This document shows positions 24,689 through 38,647 of a stretch of DNA of 64,000 bases, in pieces (position 1 is the first letter of the stretch; every line of letters begins with the position of its first letter). Source of the DNA: Siphonodentalium dalli (Eukaryota > Mollusca > Scaphopoda > Gadilida > Siphonodentaliidae); NCBI GenBank assembly GCA_032622095.1, contig CP136066.1, forward strand, positions 104,987,319-105,051,318. Reading direction: 5' to 3'. Under the pieces are notes generated by a model. That model was not told the origin of the DNA. It saw nothing but the letters and a program-made list of their open reading frames with translations, and did no database searches. A program made the position numbers and the translations under genes.

Positions 24689-26673
24689 GCTGTTGTATCT
24701 TGATGATATGGGGACCCTCTGATCGGATTGAGTACCTTTAAAAATCAGCAAACTCAAATGCTACACAGCTGGGCTACATGTACCGGTATAATATATTAAT
24801 GTGCGTCCAACCGTGTGATGTACACAGTGTTCTCTAGTCATTAATATGGGCATTTCATATCAGAAATGATGCAATTGGTAACCACAGTGCAACAATAAGT
24901 GATATAATTCAAATATTTTCACTTAGAAATATTTCAATGTTGGCAAAAAGATTGGAAGCAGATACCGTCGGGAACTGTTTTTATGATTTTGCTTGCAATC
25001 TTGCTATACCGTACTACCAATCCACTGTTTTTTATTTGTATTAATATGTTGGAATATGTTAAATAGTAATTGCTAGCAAGAACGAGGTTGATCTAATATT
25101 GGTTCATATTGTTACAATTTATTTACCAATTTGGGGGGGGGGGTGGGTCATAAAATTTGGCCTGAAAAAAAAATAGGGAACTATTTTTGTTTCGACCCTG
25201 TGTCTACAAATTGTGTCACGATATCCTTGCTCCGAACTGACCGTAATTGTTTACCACCCTACACCCGATACACCGGAACCGCCTCAACCAAAATCATACT
25301 CGTTGATTGCATACACAGCTGGTGGCTACCGTCTTTGGTGGATTTTCGTAAAGCTTATATGTCGCGGGACATAACTCTAATACGATATCGGACATATCGG
25401 AACAATTAAAACAAAAGTGGCGGGAATAATTAAAACAAATGTTATATCCATTATTTAATTACTCGATAGCACTTTCTTAATCGTATGAATTTATCATTGG
25501 TCGACAACTGTATACTATCACTTATTTTGTTTGTCTTTAAATTTTATGAACGAAATAATCCACTGAAATAGCATGTAATTTTAGCACACCAAGCGCTGGA
25601 GTTGACGACGTTATACTAATCGCCTCTTCGCCGTTGTTACTGTTAAGATCATACTTTTAGGGATCATTTCTATAGTATGCATCGACGATACGTCAGGTAA
25701 TACTGACTGGATCGTAAACCACGATGACGAGTCGTAGCGTGCTCTTCTGAGCGCGAAGCGGACTTGGATCTCTGACTTCGGTTGGAGATCTTAAGTCATT
25801 GATGACCGTTCCTCTTCTCTTTAGCGGGAGATGGAGGAAGAGCACGCATTCTGAGTGGTTTTTTAAACAAACAAAAATTAATTTTAACATCCTTTTACAG
25901 TTAGAAATTCAAAGATAAGCATGCTTCACATAATTTTTCATATCAGGGCTTTCTCGCGTAAACAACTTCTCTCACAAAAAGGGAATATCACACGATTCTT
26001 TAAAACTTCGATGAATGTATCCTTGACTTCAAATCAAAATGGGGAAATTCCGTGACTCTCTTCTTATCGTAATGTAATCGTTGATAAATATGCTGATTGG
26101 AAAAAAATTGCATCATAAATTTTTCCGACCTCCCAACACCTCCCTGTGTCGGATTTGTTCTGCACCCCTCCCCTTGCATCTATTTGTAATAATTTTGTTT
26201 ATCTTGTCTTGGGACATTACAACCAGATTCCTTTTATAACGTCATTAACGACGTCAACTGTAACAGAAAATGCCTTCGCTAAATTATGGGGCATAATATA
26301 TAGTCAGCATAAATCGCAAAATTGTTCCATTAAATAAAACAATATCGACCAAAATTTCAGTTTACTAAAAGCTAATATTTTCAAAGTGTGCAATAAAGAC
26401 AGTTGTGCCAACATGTTAACGCTGTTGGGCTATTTTGTCGTGTCGCGAGGTAAAACTCGAACATACGGTTCTGGTTTTACCATCGTGTCACAATAAACTG
26501 GTGGAGGTTCACCCATCTGGTGTCGTTATTTATATGTACCATACATGTATGTAATTAGCTAAAGCATGCCTCGTGGGGTACGTCTAGACGCTGGCAAATT
26601 TATCCGGCAGTATTGCAGGTAATTCATCGTAGAAGGCTGTGGTGTGCTAGGAGATAAACGACAGACAATTTAA
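24268..26673 (+). repeat. Array unit 8 (pair 7-8)
   Basis: 11 TTG, G11. Shares ACAACCAGATTCC with unit 7. Confidence 0.95.
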
Positions 26674-27061
26674 AGGTATTCAATGAGATTAAACACCCCT
26701 AAACTACTATTTCTTTGGCTTCGGGATTAAATAATATTTGATTCGAGTCGAGGAACCTACCCATCAAAGCTCAGAGTGATCAGATATCGATTTTGGAAAT
26801 CTGTTATTTCAACTGCTTGTGGCCCAGAAACACGTCGTCAAAATGATGGTCTCGGTCAATATTGCGGATGAAGATGGATAACTCTAAAAACAAGTGGTAA
26901 TACAGTAAATTTCGTGAATACTTAAGTGATAATACGGCCATATTTTGTTGAACAAAATGTTGATAAATAACACTTTTTGGGAAATTTGATACCATAGTTG
27001 AGTGGTTAGCATTATTTTTTGGCAATAAATCGATTCTGATAACTAAAGCGTATTTTGAAGA

Positions 27062-27097
<36 letters not shown>

Positions 27098-29083
27098 GCT
27101 GTTGTATCTTGATGATATGGGGACCCTCTGATCGGATTGAGTACCTTTAAAAATCAGCAAACTCAAATGCTACACAGCTGGGCTACATGTACCGGTATAA
27201 TATATTAATGTGCGTCCAACCGTGTGATGTACACAGTGTTCTCTAGTCATTAATATGGGCATTTCATATCAGAAATGATGCAATTGGTAACCACAGTGCA
27301 ACAATAAGTGATATAATTCAAATATTTTCACTTAGAAATATTTCAATGTTGGCAAAAAGATTGGAAGCAGATACCGTCGGGAACTGTTTTTATGATTTTG
27401 CTTGCAATCTTGCTATACCGTACTACCAATCCACTGTTTTTTATTTGTATTAATATGTTGGAATATGTTAAATAGTAATTGCTAGCAAGAACGAGGTTGA
27501 TCTAATATTGGTTCATATTGTTACAATTTATTTACCAATTTGGGGGGGGGGGGTGGGTCATAAAATTTGGCCTGAAAAAAAAATAGGGAACTATTTTTGT
27601 TTCGACCCTGTGTCTACAAATTGTGTCACGATATCCTTGCTCCGAACTGACCGTAATTGTTTACCACCCTACACCCGATACACCGGAACCGCCTCAACCA
27701 AAATCATACTCGTTGATTGCATACACAGCTGGTGGCTACCGTCTTTGGTGGATTTTCGTAAAGCTTATATGTCGCGGGACATAACTCTAATACGATATCG
27801 GACATATCGGAACAATTAAAACAAAAGTGGCGGGAATAATTAAAACAAATGTTATATCCATTATTTAATTACTCGATAGCACTTTCTTAATCGTATGAAT
27901 TTATCATTGGTCGACAACTGTATACTATCACTTATTTTGTTTGTCTTTAAATTTTATGAACGAAATAATCCACTGAAATAGCATGTAATTTTAGCACACC
28001 AAGCGCTGGAGTTGACGACGTTATACTAATCGCCTCTTCGCCGTTGTTACTGTTAAGATCATACTTTTAGGGATCATTTCTATAGTATGCATCGACGATA
28101 CGTCAGGTAATACTGACTGGATCGTAAACCACGATGACGAGTCGTAGCGTGCTCTTCTGAGCGCGAAGCGGACTTGGATCTCTGACTTCGGTTGGAGATC
28201 TTAAGTCATTGATGACCGTTCCTCTTCTCTTTAGCGGGAGATGGAGGAAGAGCACGCATTCTGAGTGGTTTTTTAAACAAACAAAAATTAATTTTAACAT
28301 CCTTTTACAGTTAGAAATTCAAAGATAAGCATGCTTCACATAATTTTTCATATCAGGGCTTTCTCGCGTAAACAACTTCTCTCACAAAAAGGGAATATCA
28401 CACGATTCTTTAAAACTTCGATGAATGTATCCTTGACTTCAAATCAAAATGGGGAAATTCCGTGACTCTCTTCTTATCGTAATGTAATCGTTGATAAATA
28501 TGCTGATTGGAAAAAAATTGCATCATAAATTTTTCCGACCTCCCAACACCTCCCTGTGTCGGATTTGTTCTGCACCCCTCCCCTTGCATCTATTTGTAAT
28601 AATTTTGTTTATCTTGTCTTGGGACATTACAACCCGATTCCTTTTATAACGTCATTAACGACGTCAACTGTAACAGAAAATGCCTTCGCTAAATTATGGG
28701 GCATAATATATAGTCAGCATAAATCGCAAAATTGTTCCATTAAATAAAACAATATCGACCAAAATTTCAGTTTACTAAAAGCTAATATTTTCAAAGTGTG
28801 CAATAAAGACAGTTGTGCCAACATGTTAACGCTGTTGGGCTATTTTGTCGTGTCGCGAGGTAAAACTCGAACATACGGTTCTGGTTTTACCATCGTGTCA
28901 CAATAAACTGGTGGAGGTTCACCCATCTGGTGTCGTTATTTATATGTACCATACATGTATGTAATTAGCTAAAGCATGCCTCGTGGGGTACGTCTAGACG
29001 CTGGCAAATTTATCCGGCAGTATTGCAGGTAATTCATCGTAGAAGGCTGTGGTGTGCTAGGAGATAAACGACAGACAATTTAA
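26674..29083 (+). repeat. Array unit 9
   Basis: 12 TTG, G12; otherwise close to units 3 and 10. Confidence 0.95.
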
Positions 29084-29471
29084 AGGTATTCAATGAGATT
29101 AAACACCCCTAAACTACTATTTCTTTGGCTTCGGGATTAAATAATATTTGATTCGAGTCGAGGAACCTACCCATCAAAGCTCAGAGTGATCAGATATCGA
29201 TTTTGGAAATCTGTTATTTCAACTACTTGTGGCCCAGAAACACGTCGTCAAAATGATGGTCTCGGTCAATATTGCGGATGAAGATGGATAACTCTAAAAA
29301 CAAGTGGTAATACAGTAAATTTCGTGAATACTTAAGTGATAATACGGCCATATTTTGTTGAACAAAATGTTGATAAATAACACTTTTTGGGAAATTTGAT
29401 ACCATAGTTGAGTGGTTAGCATTATTTTTTGGCAATAAATCGATTCTGATAACTAAAGCGTATTTTGAAGA

Positions 29472-29504
<33 letters not shown>

Positions 29505-31460
29505 GCTGTTGTATCTTGATGATATGGGGACCCTCTGATCGGATTGAGTACCTTTAAAAATCAGCAAACTCAAATGCTACACAGCTGGGCTACATGTACC
29601 GGTATAATATATTAATGTGCGTCCAACCGTGTGATGTACACAGTGTTCTCTAGTCATTAATATGGGCATTTCATATCAGAAATGATGCAATTGGTAACCA
29701 CAGTGCAACAATAAGTGATATAATTCAAATATTTTCACTTAGAAATATTTCAATGTTGGCAAAAAGATTGGAAGCAGATACCGTCGGGAACTGTTTTTAT
29801 GATTTTGCTTGCAATCTTGCTATACCGTACTACCAATCCACTGTTTTTTATTTGTATTAATATGTTGGAATATGTTAAATAGTAATTGCTAGCAAGAACG
29901 AGGTTGATCTAATATTGGTTCATATTGTTACAATTTATTTACCAATTTGGGGGGGGGGGGTGGGTCATAAAATTTGGCCTGAAAAAAAAATAGGGAACTA
30001 TTTTTGTTTCGACCCTGTGTCTACAAATTGTGTCACGATATCCTTGCTCCGAACTGACCGTAATTGTTTACCACCCTACACCCGATACACCGGAACCGCC
30101 TCAACCAAAATCATACTCGTTGATTGCATACACAGCTGGTGGCTACCGTCTTTGGTGGATTTTCGTAAAGCTTATATGTCGCGGGACATAACTCTAATAC
30201 GATATCGGACATATCGGAACAATTAAAACAAAAGTGGCGGGAATAATTAAAACAAATGTTATATCCATTATTTAATTACTCGATAGCACTTTCTTAATCG
30301 TATGAATTTATCATTGGTCGACAACTGTATACTATCACTTATTTTGTTTGTCTTTAAATTTTATGAACGAAATAATCCACTGAAATAGCATGTAATTTTA
30401 GCACACCAAGCGCTGGAGTTGACGACGTTATACTAATCGCCTCTTCGCCGTTGTTACTGTTAAGATCATACTTTTAGGGATCATTTCTATAGTATGCATC
30501 GACGATACGTCAGGTAATACTGACTGGATCGTAAACCACGATGACGAGTCGTAGCGTGCTCTTCTGAGCGCGAAGCGGACTTGGATCTCTGACTTCGGTT
30601 GGAGATCTTAAGTCATTGATGACCGTTCCTCTTCTCTTTAGCGGGAGATGGAGGAAGAGCACGCATTCTGAGTGGTTTTTTAAACAAACAAAAATTAATT
30701 TTAACATCCTTTTACAGTTAGAAATTCAAAGATAAGCATGCTTCACATAATTTTTCATATCAGGGCTTTCTCGCGTAAACAACTTCTCTCACAAAAAGGG
30801 AATATCACACGATTCTTTAAAACTTCGATGGAAATTCCGTGACTCTCTTCTTATCGTAATGTAATCGTTGATAAATATGCTGATTGGAAAAAAATTGCAT
30901 CATAAATTTTTCCGACCTCCCAACACCTCCCTGTGTCGGATTTGTTCTGCACCCCTCCCCTTGCATCTATTTGTAATAATTTTGTTTATCTTGTCTTGGG
31001 ACATTACAACCCGATTCCTTTTATAACGTCATTAACGACGTCAACTGTAACAGAAAATGCCTTCGCTAAATTATGGGGCATAATATATAGTCAGCATAAA
31101 TCGCAAAATTGTTCCATTAAATAAAACAATATCGACCAAAATTTCAGTTTACTAAAAGCTAATATTTTCAAAGTGTGCAATAAAGACAGTTGTGCCAACA
31201 TGTTAACGCTGTTGGGCTATTTTGTCGTGTCGCGAGGTAAAACTCGAACATACGGTTCTGGTTTTACCATCGTGTCACAATAAACTGGTGGAGGTTCACC
31301 CATCTGGTGTCGTTATTTATATGTACCATACATGTATGTAATTAGCTAAAGCATGCCTCGTGGGGTACGTCTAGACGCTGGCAAATTTATCCGGCAGTAT
31401 TGCAGGTAATTCATCGTAGAAGGCTGTGGTGTGCTAGGAGATAAACGACAGACAATTTAA
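29084..31460 (+). repeat. Array unit 10 (last of the left block)
   Basis: 11 TTG, G12. Private 30-bp deletion at about 30,829 (TTCGATGGAAATTCC), consistent with loss between short ATG matches. Private substitution CAACTACTTGTGG in the MITE. This is the last unit with a long poly-G tract before the change at 31461. Confidence 0.95.
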
Positions 31461-33857
31461 AGGTATTCAATGAGATTAAACACCCCTAAACTACTATTTC
31501 TTTGGCTTCGGGATTAAATAATATTTGATTCGAGTCGAGGAACCTACCCATCAAAGCTCAGAGTGATCAGATATCGATTTTGGAATCTGTTATTTCAACT
31601 GCTTGTGGCCCAGAAACACGTCGTCAAAATGATGGTCTCGGTCAATATTGCGGATGAAGATGGATAACTCTTAAAAACAAGTGGTAATACTGCCAAATTT
31701 CGTGAATACTTAAGTGATAATACGGCCATATTTTGTTGAACAAAATGTTGATAAATAACACTTTTTGGGAAATTTGATACCATAGTTGAGTGGTTAGCAT
31801 TATTTTTTGGCAATAAATCGATTCTGATAACTAAAGCGTATTTTGAAGAATTGTTGTTGTTGTTGTTGTTGTTGTTGCTGTTGTATCTTGATGATATGGG
31901 GACCCTCTGATCGGATTGAGTACCTTTAAAAATCAGCAAACTCAAATGCTACACAGCTGGGCTACATGTACCGGTATAATATATTAATGTGCGTCCAACC
32001 GTGTGATGTACACAGTGTTCTCTAGTCATTAATATGGGCATTTCATATCAGAAATGATGCAATTGGTAACCACAGTGCAACAATAAGTGATATAATTCAA
32101 ATATTTTCACTTAGAAATATTTCAATGTTGGCAAAAAGATTGGAAGCAGATACCGTCGGGAACTGTTTTTATGATTTTGCTTGCAATCTTGCTATACCGT
32201 ACTACCAATCCACTGTTTTTTATTTGTATTAATATGTTGGAATATGTTAAATAGTAATTGCTAGCAAGAACGAGGTTGATCTAATATTGGTTCATATTGT
32301 TACAATTTATTTACCAATTTGGGGGGGTGGGTCATAAAATTTGGCCTGAAAAAAAAATAGGGAACTATTTTTGTTTCGAACCTGTGTCTACAAATTGTGT
32401 CACGATATCCTTGCTCCGAACTGACCGTAATTGTTTACCACCCTACACCCGATACACCGGAACCGCCTCAACCAAAATCATACTCGTTGATTGCATACAC
32501 AGCTGGTGGCTACCGTCTTTGGTGGATTTTCGTAAAGCTTATATATCGCGGGACATAACTCTAATACGATATCGGACATATCGGAACAATTAAAACAAAA
32601 GTGGCGGGAATAATTAAAACAAATGTTATATCCATTATTTAATTACTCGATAGCACTTTCTTAATCGTATGAATTTATCATTGGTCGACAACTGTATACT
32701 ATCACTTATTTTGTTTGTCTTTAAATTTTAGGAACGAAATAATCCACTGAAATAGCATGTAATTTTAGCACACCAAGCGCTGGAGTTGACGACGTTATAC
32801 TAATCGCCTCTTCGCCGTTGTTACTGTTAAGATCATACTTTTAGGGATCATTTCTATAGTATGCATCGACGATACGTCAGGTAATACTGACTGGATCGTA
32901 AACCACGATGACGAGTCGTAGCGTGCTCTTCTGAGCGCGAAGCGGACTTGGATCTCTGACTTCGGTTGGAGATCTTAAGTCATTGATGACCGTTCCTCTT
33001 CTCTTTAGCGGGAGATGGAGGAAGAGCACGCATTCTGAGTGGTTTTTTAAACAAACAAAAATTAATTTTAACATCCTTTTACAGTTAGAAATTCAAAGAT
33101 AAGCATGCTTCACATAATTTTTCATATCAGGGCTTTCTCGCGTAAACAACTTCTCTCACAAAAAGGGAATATCACACGATTCTTTAAAACTTCGATGAAT
33201 GTATCCTTGACTTCAAATCAAAATGGGGAAATTCCGTGACTCTCTTCTTATCGTAATGTAATCGTTGATAAATATGCTGATTGGAAAAAAATTGCATCAT
33301 AAATTTTTCCGACCTCCCAACACCTCCCTGTGTCGGATTTGTTCTGCACCCCTCCCCTTGCATCTATTTGTAATAATTTTGTTTATCTTGTCTTGGGACA
33401 TTACAACCCGATTCCTTTTATAACGTCATTAACGACGTCAACTGTAACAGAAAATGCCTTCGCTAAATTATGGGGCATAATATATAGTCAGCATAAATCG
33501 CAAAATTGTTCCATTAAATAAAACAATATCGACCAAAATTTCAGTTTACTAAAAGCTAATATTTTCAAAGTGTGCAATAAAGACAGTTGTGCCAACATGT
33601 TAACGCTGTTGGGCTATTTTGTCGTGTCGCGAGGTAAAACTCGAACATACGGTTCTGGTTTTACCATCGTGTCACAATAAACTGGTGGAGGTTCACCCAT
33701 CTGGTGTCGTTATTTATATGTACCATACATGTATGTAATTAGCTAAAGCATGCCTCGTGGGGTACGTCTAGACGCTGGCAAATTTATCCGGCAGTATTGC
33801 AGGTAATTCATCGTAGAAGGCTGTGGTGTGCTAGGAGATAAACGACAGACAATTTAA
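31461..33857 (+). repeat. Array unit 11 (first of the right block)
   Basis: 9 TTG, G7. Has TTTTGGAATCTG (one A fewer), ACTCTTAAAAACAAG, ATACTGCCAAATTTCG, TTTCGAACCTGTG and TTTTAGGAACG. Nearly identical to unit 12. Confidence 0.95.
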
Positions 33858-36254
33858 AGGTATTCAATGAGATTAAACACCCCTAAACTACTATTTCTTT
33901 GGCTTCGGGATTAAATAATATTTGATTCGAGTCGAGGAACCTACCCATCAAAGCTCAGAGTGATCAGATATCGATTTTGGAATCTGTTATTTCAACTGCT
34001 TGTGGCCCAGAAACACGTCGTCAAAATGATGGTCTCGGTCAATATTGCGGATGAAGATGGATAACTCTTAAAAACAAGTGGTAATACTGCCAAATTTCGT
34101 GAATACTTAAGTGATAATACGGCCATATTTTGTTGAACAAAATGTTGATAAATAACACTTTTTGGGAAATTTGATACCATAGTTGAGTGGTTAGCATTAT
34201 TTTTTGGCAATAAATCGATTCTGATAACTAAAGCGTATTTTGAAGAATTGTTGTTGTTGTTGTTGTTGTTGTTGCTGTTGTATCTTGATGATATGGGGAC
34301 CCTCTGATCGGATTGAGTACCTTTAAAAATCAGCAAACTCAAATGCTACACAGCTGGGCTACATGTACCGGTATAATATATTAATGTGCGTCCAACCGTG
34401 TGATGTACACAGTGTTCTCTAGTCATTAATATGGGCATTTCATATCAGAAATGATGCAATTGGTAACCACAGTGCAACAATAAGTGATATAATTCAAATA
34501 TTTTCACTTAGAAATATTTCAATGTTGGCAAAAAGATTGGAAGCAGATACCGTCGGGAACTGTTTTTATGATTTTGCTTGCAATCTTGCTATACCGTACT
34601 ACCAATCCACTGTTTTTTATTTGTATTAATATGTTGGAATATGTTAAATAGTAATTGCTAGCAAGAACGAGGTTGATCTAATATTGGTTCATATTGTTAC
34701 AATTTATTTACCAATTTGGGGGGGTGGGTCATAAAATTTGGCCTGAAAAAAAAATAGGGAACTATTTTTGTTTCGAACCTGTGTCTACAAATTGTGTCAC
34801 GATATCCTTGCTCCGAACTGACCGTAATTGTTTACCACCCTACACCCGATACACCGGAACCGCCTCAACCAAAATCATACTCGTTGATTGCATACACAGC
34901 TGGTGGCTACCGTCTTTGGTGGATTTTCGTAAAGCTTATATATCGCGGGACATAACTCTAATACGATATCGGACATATCGGAACAATTAAAACAAAAGTG
35001 GCGGGAATAATTAAAACAAATGTTATATCCATTATTTAATTACTCGATAGCACTTTCTTAATCGTATGAATTTATCATTGGTCGACAACTGTATACTATC
35101 ACTTATTTTGTTTGTCTTTAAATTTTAGGAACGAAATAATCCACTGAAATAGCATGTAATTTTAGCACACCAAGCGCTGGAGTTGACGACGTTATACTAA
35201 TCGCCTCTTCGCCGTTGTTACTGTTAAGATCATACTTTTAGGGATCATTTCTATAGTATGCATCGACGATACGTCAGGTAATACTGACTGGATCGTAAAC
35301 CACGATGACGAGTCGTAGCGTGCTCTTCTGAGCGCGAAGCGGACTTGGATCTCTGACTTCGGTTGGAGATCTTAAGTCATTGATGACCGTTCCTCTTCTC
35401 TTTAGCGGGAGATGGAGGAAGAGCACGCATTCTGAGTGGTTTTTTAAACAAACAAAAATTAATTTTAACATCCTTTTACAGTTAGAAATTCAAAGATAAG
35501 CATGCTTCACATAATTTTTCATATCAGGGCTTTCTCGCGTAAACAACTTCTCTCACAAAAAGGGAATATCACACGATTCTTTAAAACTTCGATGAATGTA
35601 TCCTTGACTTCAAATCAAAATGGGGAAATTCCGTGACTCTCTTCTTATCGTAATGTAATCGTTGATAAATATGCTGATTGGAAAAAAATTGCATCATAAA
35701 TTTTTCCGACCTCCCAACACCTCCCTGTGTCGGATTTGTTCTGCACCCCTCCCCTTGCATCTATTTGTAATAATTTTGTTTATCTTGTCTTGGGACATTA
35801 CAACCCGATTCCTTTTATAACGTCATTAACGACGTCAACTGTAACAGAAAATGCCTTCGCTAAATTATGGGGCATAATATATAGTCAGCATAAATCGCAA
35901 AATTGTTCCATTAAATAAAACAATATCGACCAAAATTTCAGTTTACTAAAAGCTAATATTTTCAAAGTGTGCAATAAAGACAGTTGTGCCAACATGTTAA
36001 CGCTGTTGGGATATTTTGTCGTGTCGCGAGGTAAAACTCGAACATACGGTTCTGGTTTTACCATCGTGTCACAATAAACTGGTGGAGGTTCACCCATCTG
36101 GTGTCGTTATTTATATGTACCATACATGTATGTAATTAGCTAAAGCATGCCTCGTGGGGTACGTCTAGACGCTGGCAAATTTATCCGGCAGTATTGCAGG
36201 TAATTCATCGTAGAAGGCTGTGGTGTGCTAGGAGATAAACGACAGACAATTTAA
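33858..36254 (+). repeat. Array unit 12
   Basis: 9 TTG, G7. Same variants as unit 11 plus TTGGGATATTTTGTCG, which it shares with units 13 and 16. Confidence 0.95.
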
Positions 36255-38647
36255 AGGTATTCAATGAGATTAAACACCCCTAAACTACTATTTCTTTGGC
36301 TTCGGGATTAAATAATATTTGATTCGAGTCGAGGAACCTACCCATCAAAGCTCAGAGTGATCAGATATCGATTTTGGAAATCTGTTATTTCAACTGCTTG
36401 TGGCCCAGAAACACGTCGTCAAAATGATGGTCTCGGTCAATATTGCGGATGAAGATGGATAACTCTAAAAACAAGTGGTAATACAGTAAATTTCGTGAAT
36501 ACTTAAGTGATAATACGGCCATATTTTGTTGAACAAAATGTTGATAAATAACACTTTTTGGGAAATTTGATACCATAGTTGAGTGGTTAGCATTATTTTT
36601 TGGCAATAAATCGATTCTGATAACTAAAGCGTATTTTGAAGAATTGTTGTTGTTGTTGTTGTTGTTGCTGTTGTATCTTGATGATATGGGGACCCTCTGA
36701 TCGGATTGAGTACCTTTAAAAATCAGCAAACTCAAATGCTACACAGCTGGGCTACATGTACCGGTATAATATATTAATGTGCGTCCAACCGTGTGATGTA
36801 CACAGTGTTCTCTAGTCATTAATATGGGCATTTCATATCAGAAATGATGCAATTGGTAACCACAGTGCAACAATAAGTGATATAATTCAAATATTTTCAC
36901 TTAGGAATATTTCAATGTTGGCAAAAAGATTGGAAGCAGATACCGTCGGGAACTGTTTTTATGATTTTGCTTGCAATCTTGCTATACCGTACTACCAATC
37001 CACTGTTTTTTATTTGTATTAATATGTTGGAATATGTTAAATAGTAATTGCTAGCAAGAACGAGGTTGATCTAATATTGGTTCATATTGTTACAATTTAT
37101 TTACCAATTTGGGGGGGTGGGTCATAAAATTTGGCCTGAAAATAAAATAGGGAACTATTTTTGTTTCGACCCTGTGTCTACAAATTGTGTCACGATATCC
37201 TTGCTCCGAACTGACCGTAATTGTTTACCACCCTACACCCGATACACCGGAACCGCCTCAACCAAAATCATACTCGTTGATTGCATACACAGCTGGTGGC
37301 TACCGTCTTTGGTGGATTTTCGTAAAGCTTATATATCGCGGGACATAACTCTAATACGATATCGGACATATCGGAACAATTAAAACAAAAGTGGCGGGAA
37401 TAATTAAAACAAATGTTATATCCATTATTTAATTACTCGATAGCACTTTCTTAATCGTATGAATTTATCATTGGTCGACAACTGTATACTATCACTTATT
37501 TTGTTTGTCTTTAAATTTTAGGAACGAAATAATCCACTGAAATAGCATGTAATTTTAGCACACCAAGCGCTGGAGTTGACGACGTTATACTAATCGCCTC
37601 TTCGCCGTTGTTACTGTTAAGATCATACTTTTAGGGATCATTTCTATAGTATGCATCGACGATACGTCAGGTAATACTGACTGGATCGTAAACCACGATG
37701 ACGAGTCGTAGCGTGCTCTTCTGAGCGCGAAGCGGACTTGGATCTCTGACTTCGGTTGGAGATCTTAAGTCATTGATGACCGTTCCTCTTCTCTTTAGCG
37801 GGAGATGGAGGAAGAGCACGCATTCTGAGTGGTTTTTTAAACAAACAAAAATTAATTTTAACATCCTTTTACAGTTAGAAATTCAAAGATAAGCATGCTT
37901 CACATAATTTTTCATATCAGGGCTTTCTCGCGTAAACAACTTCTCTCACAAAAAGGGAATATCACACGATTCTTTAAAACTTCGATGAATGTATCCTTGA
38001 CTTCAAATCAAAATGGGGAAATTCCGTGACTCTCTTCTTATCGTAATGTAATCGTTGATAAATATGCTGATTGGAAAAAAATTGCATCATAAATTTTTCC
38101 GACCTCCCAACACCTCCCTGTGTCGGATTTGTTCTGCACCCCTCCCCTTGCATCTATTTGTAATAATTTTGTTTATCTTGTCTTGGGACATTACAACCCG
38201 ATTCCTTTTATAACGTCATTAACGACGTCAACTGTAACAGAAAATGCCTTCGCTAAATTATGGGGCATAATATATAGTCAGCATAAATCGCAAAATTGTT
38301 CCATTAAATAAAACAATATCGACCAAAATTTCAGTTTACTAAAAGCTAATATTTTCAAAGTGTGCAATAAAGACAGTTGTGCCAACATGTTAACGCTGTT
38401 GGGATATTTTGTCGTGTCGCGAGGTAAAACTCGAACATACGGTTCTGGTTTTACCATCGTGTCACAATAAACTGGTGGAGGTTCACCCATCTGGTGTCGT
38501 TATTTATATGTACCATACATGTATGTAATTAGCTAAAGCATGCCTCGTGGGGTACGTCTAGACGCTGGCAAATTTATCCGGCAGTATTGCAGGTAATTCA
38601 TCGTAGAAGGCTGTGGTGTGCTAGGAGATAAACGACAAACAATTTAA
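36255..38647 (+). repeat. Array unit 13
   Basis: 8 TTG, G7. Back to the ACAGTAAATTTCG form of the MITE. Private GAAAATAAAATAGG and CACTTAGGAATA. Shares TTGGGATATT with units 12 and 16. Confidence 0.95.
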
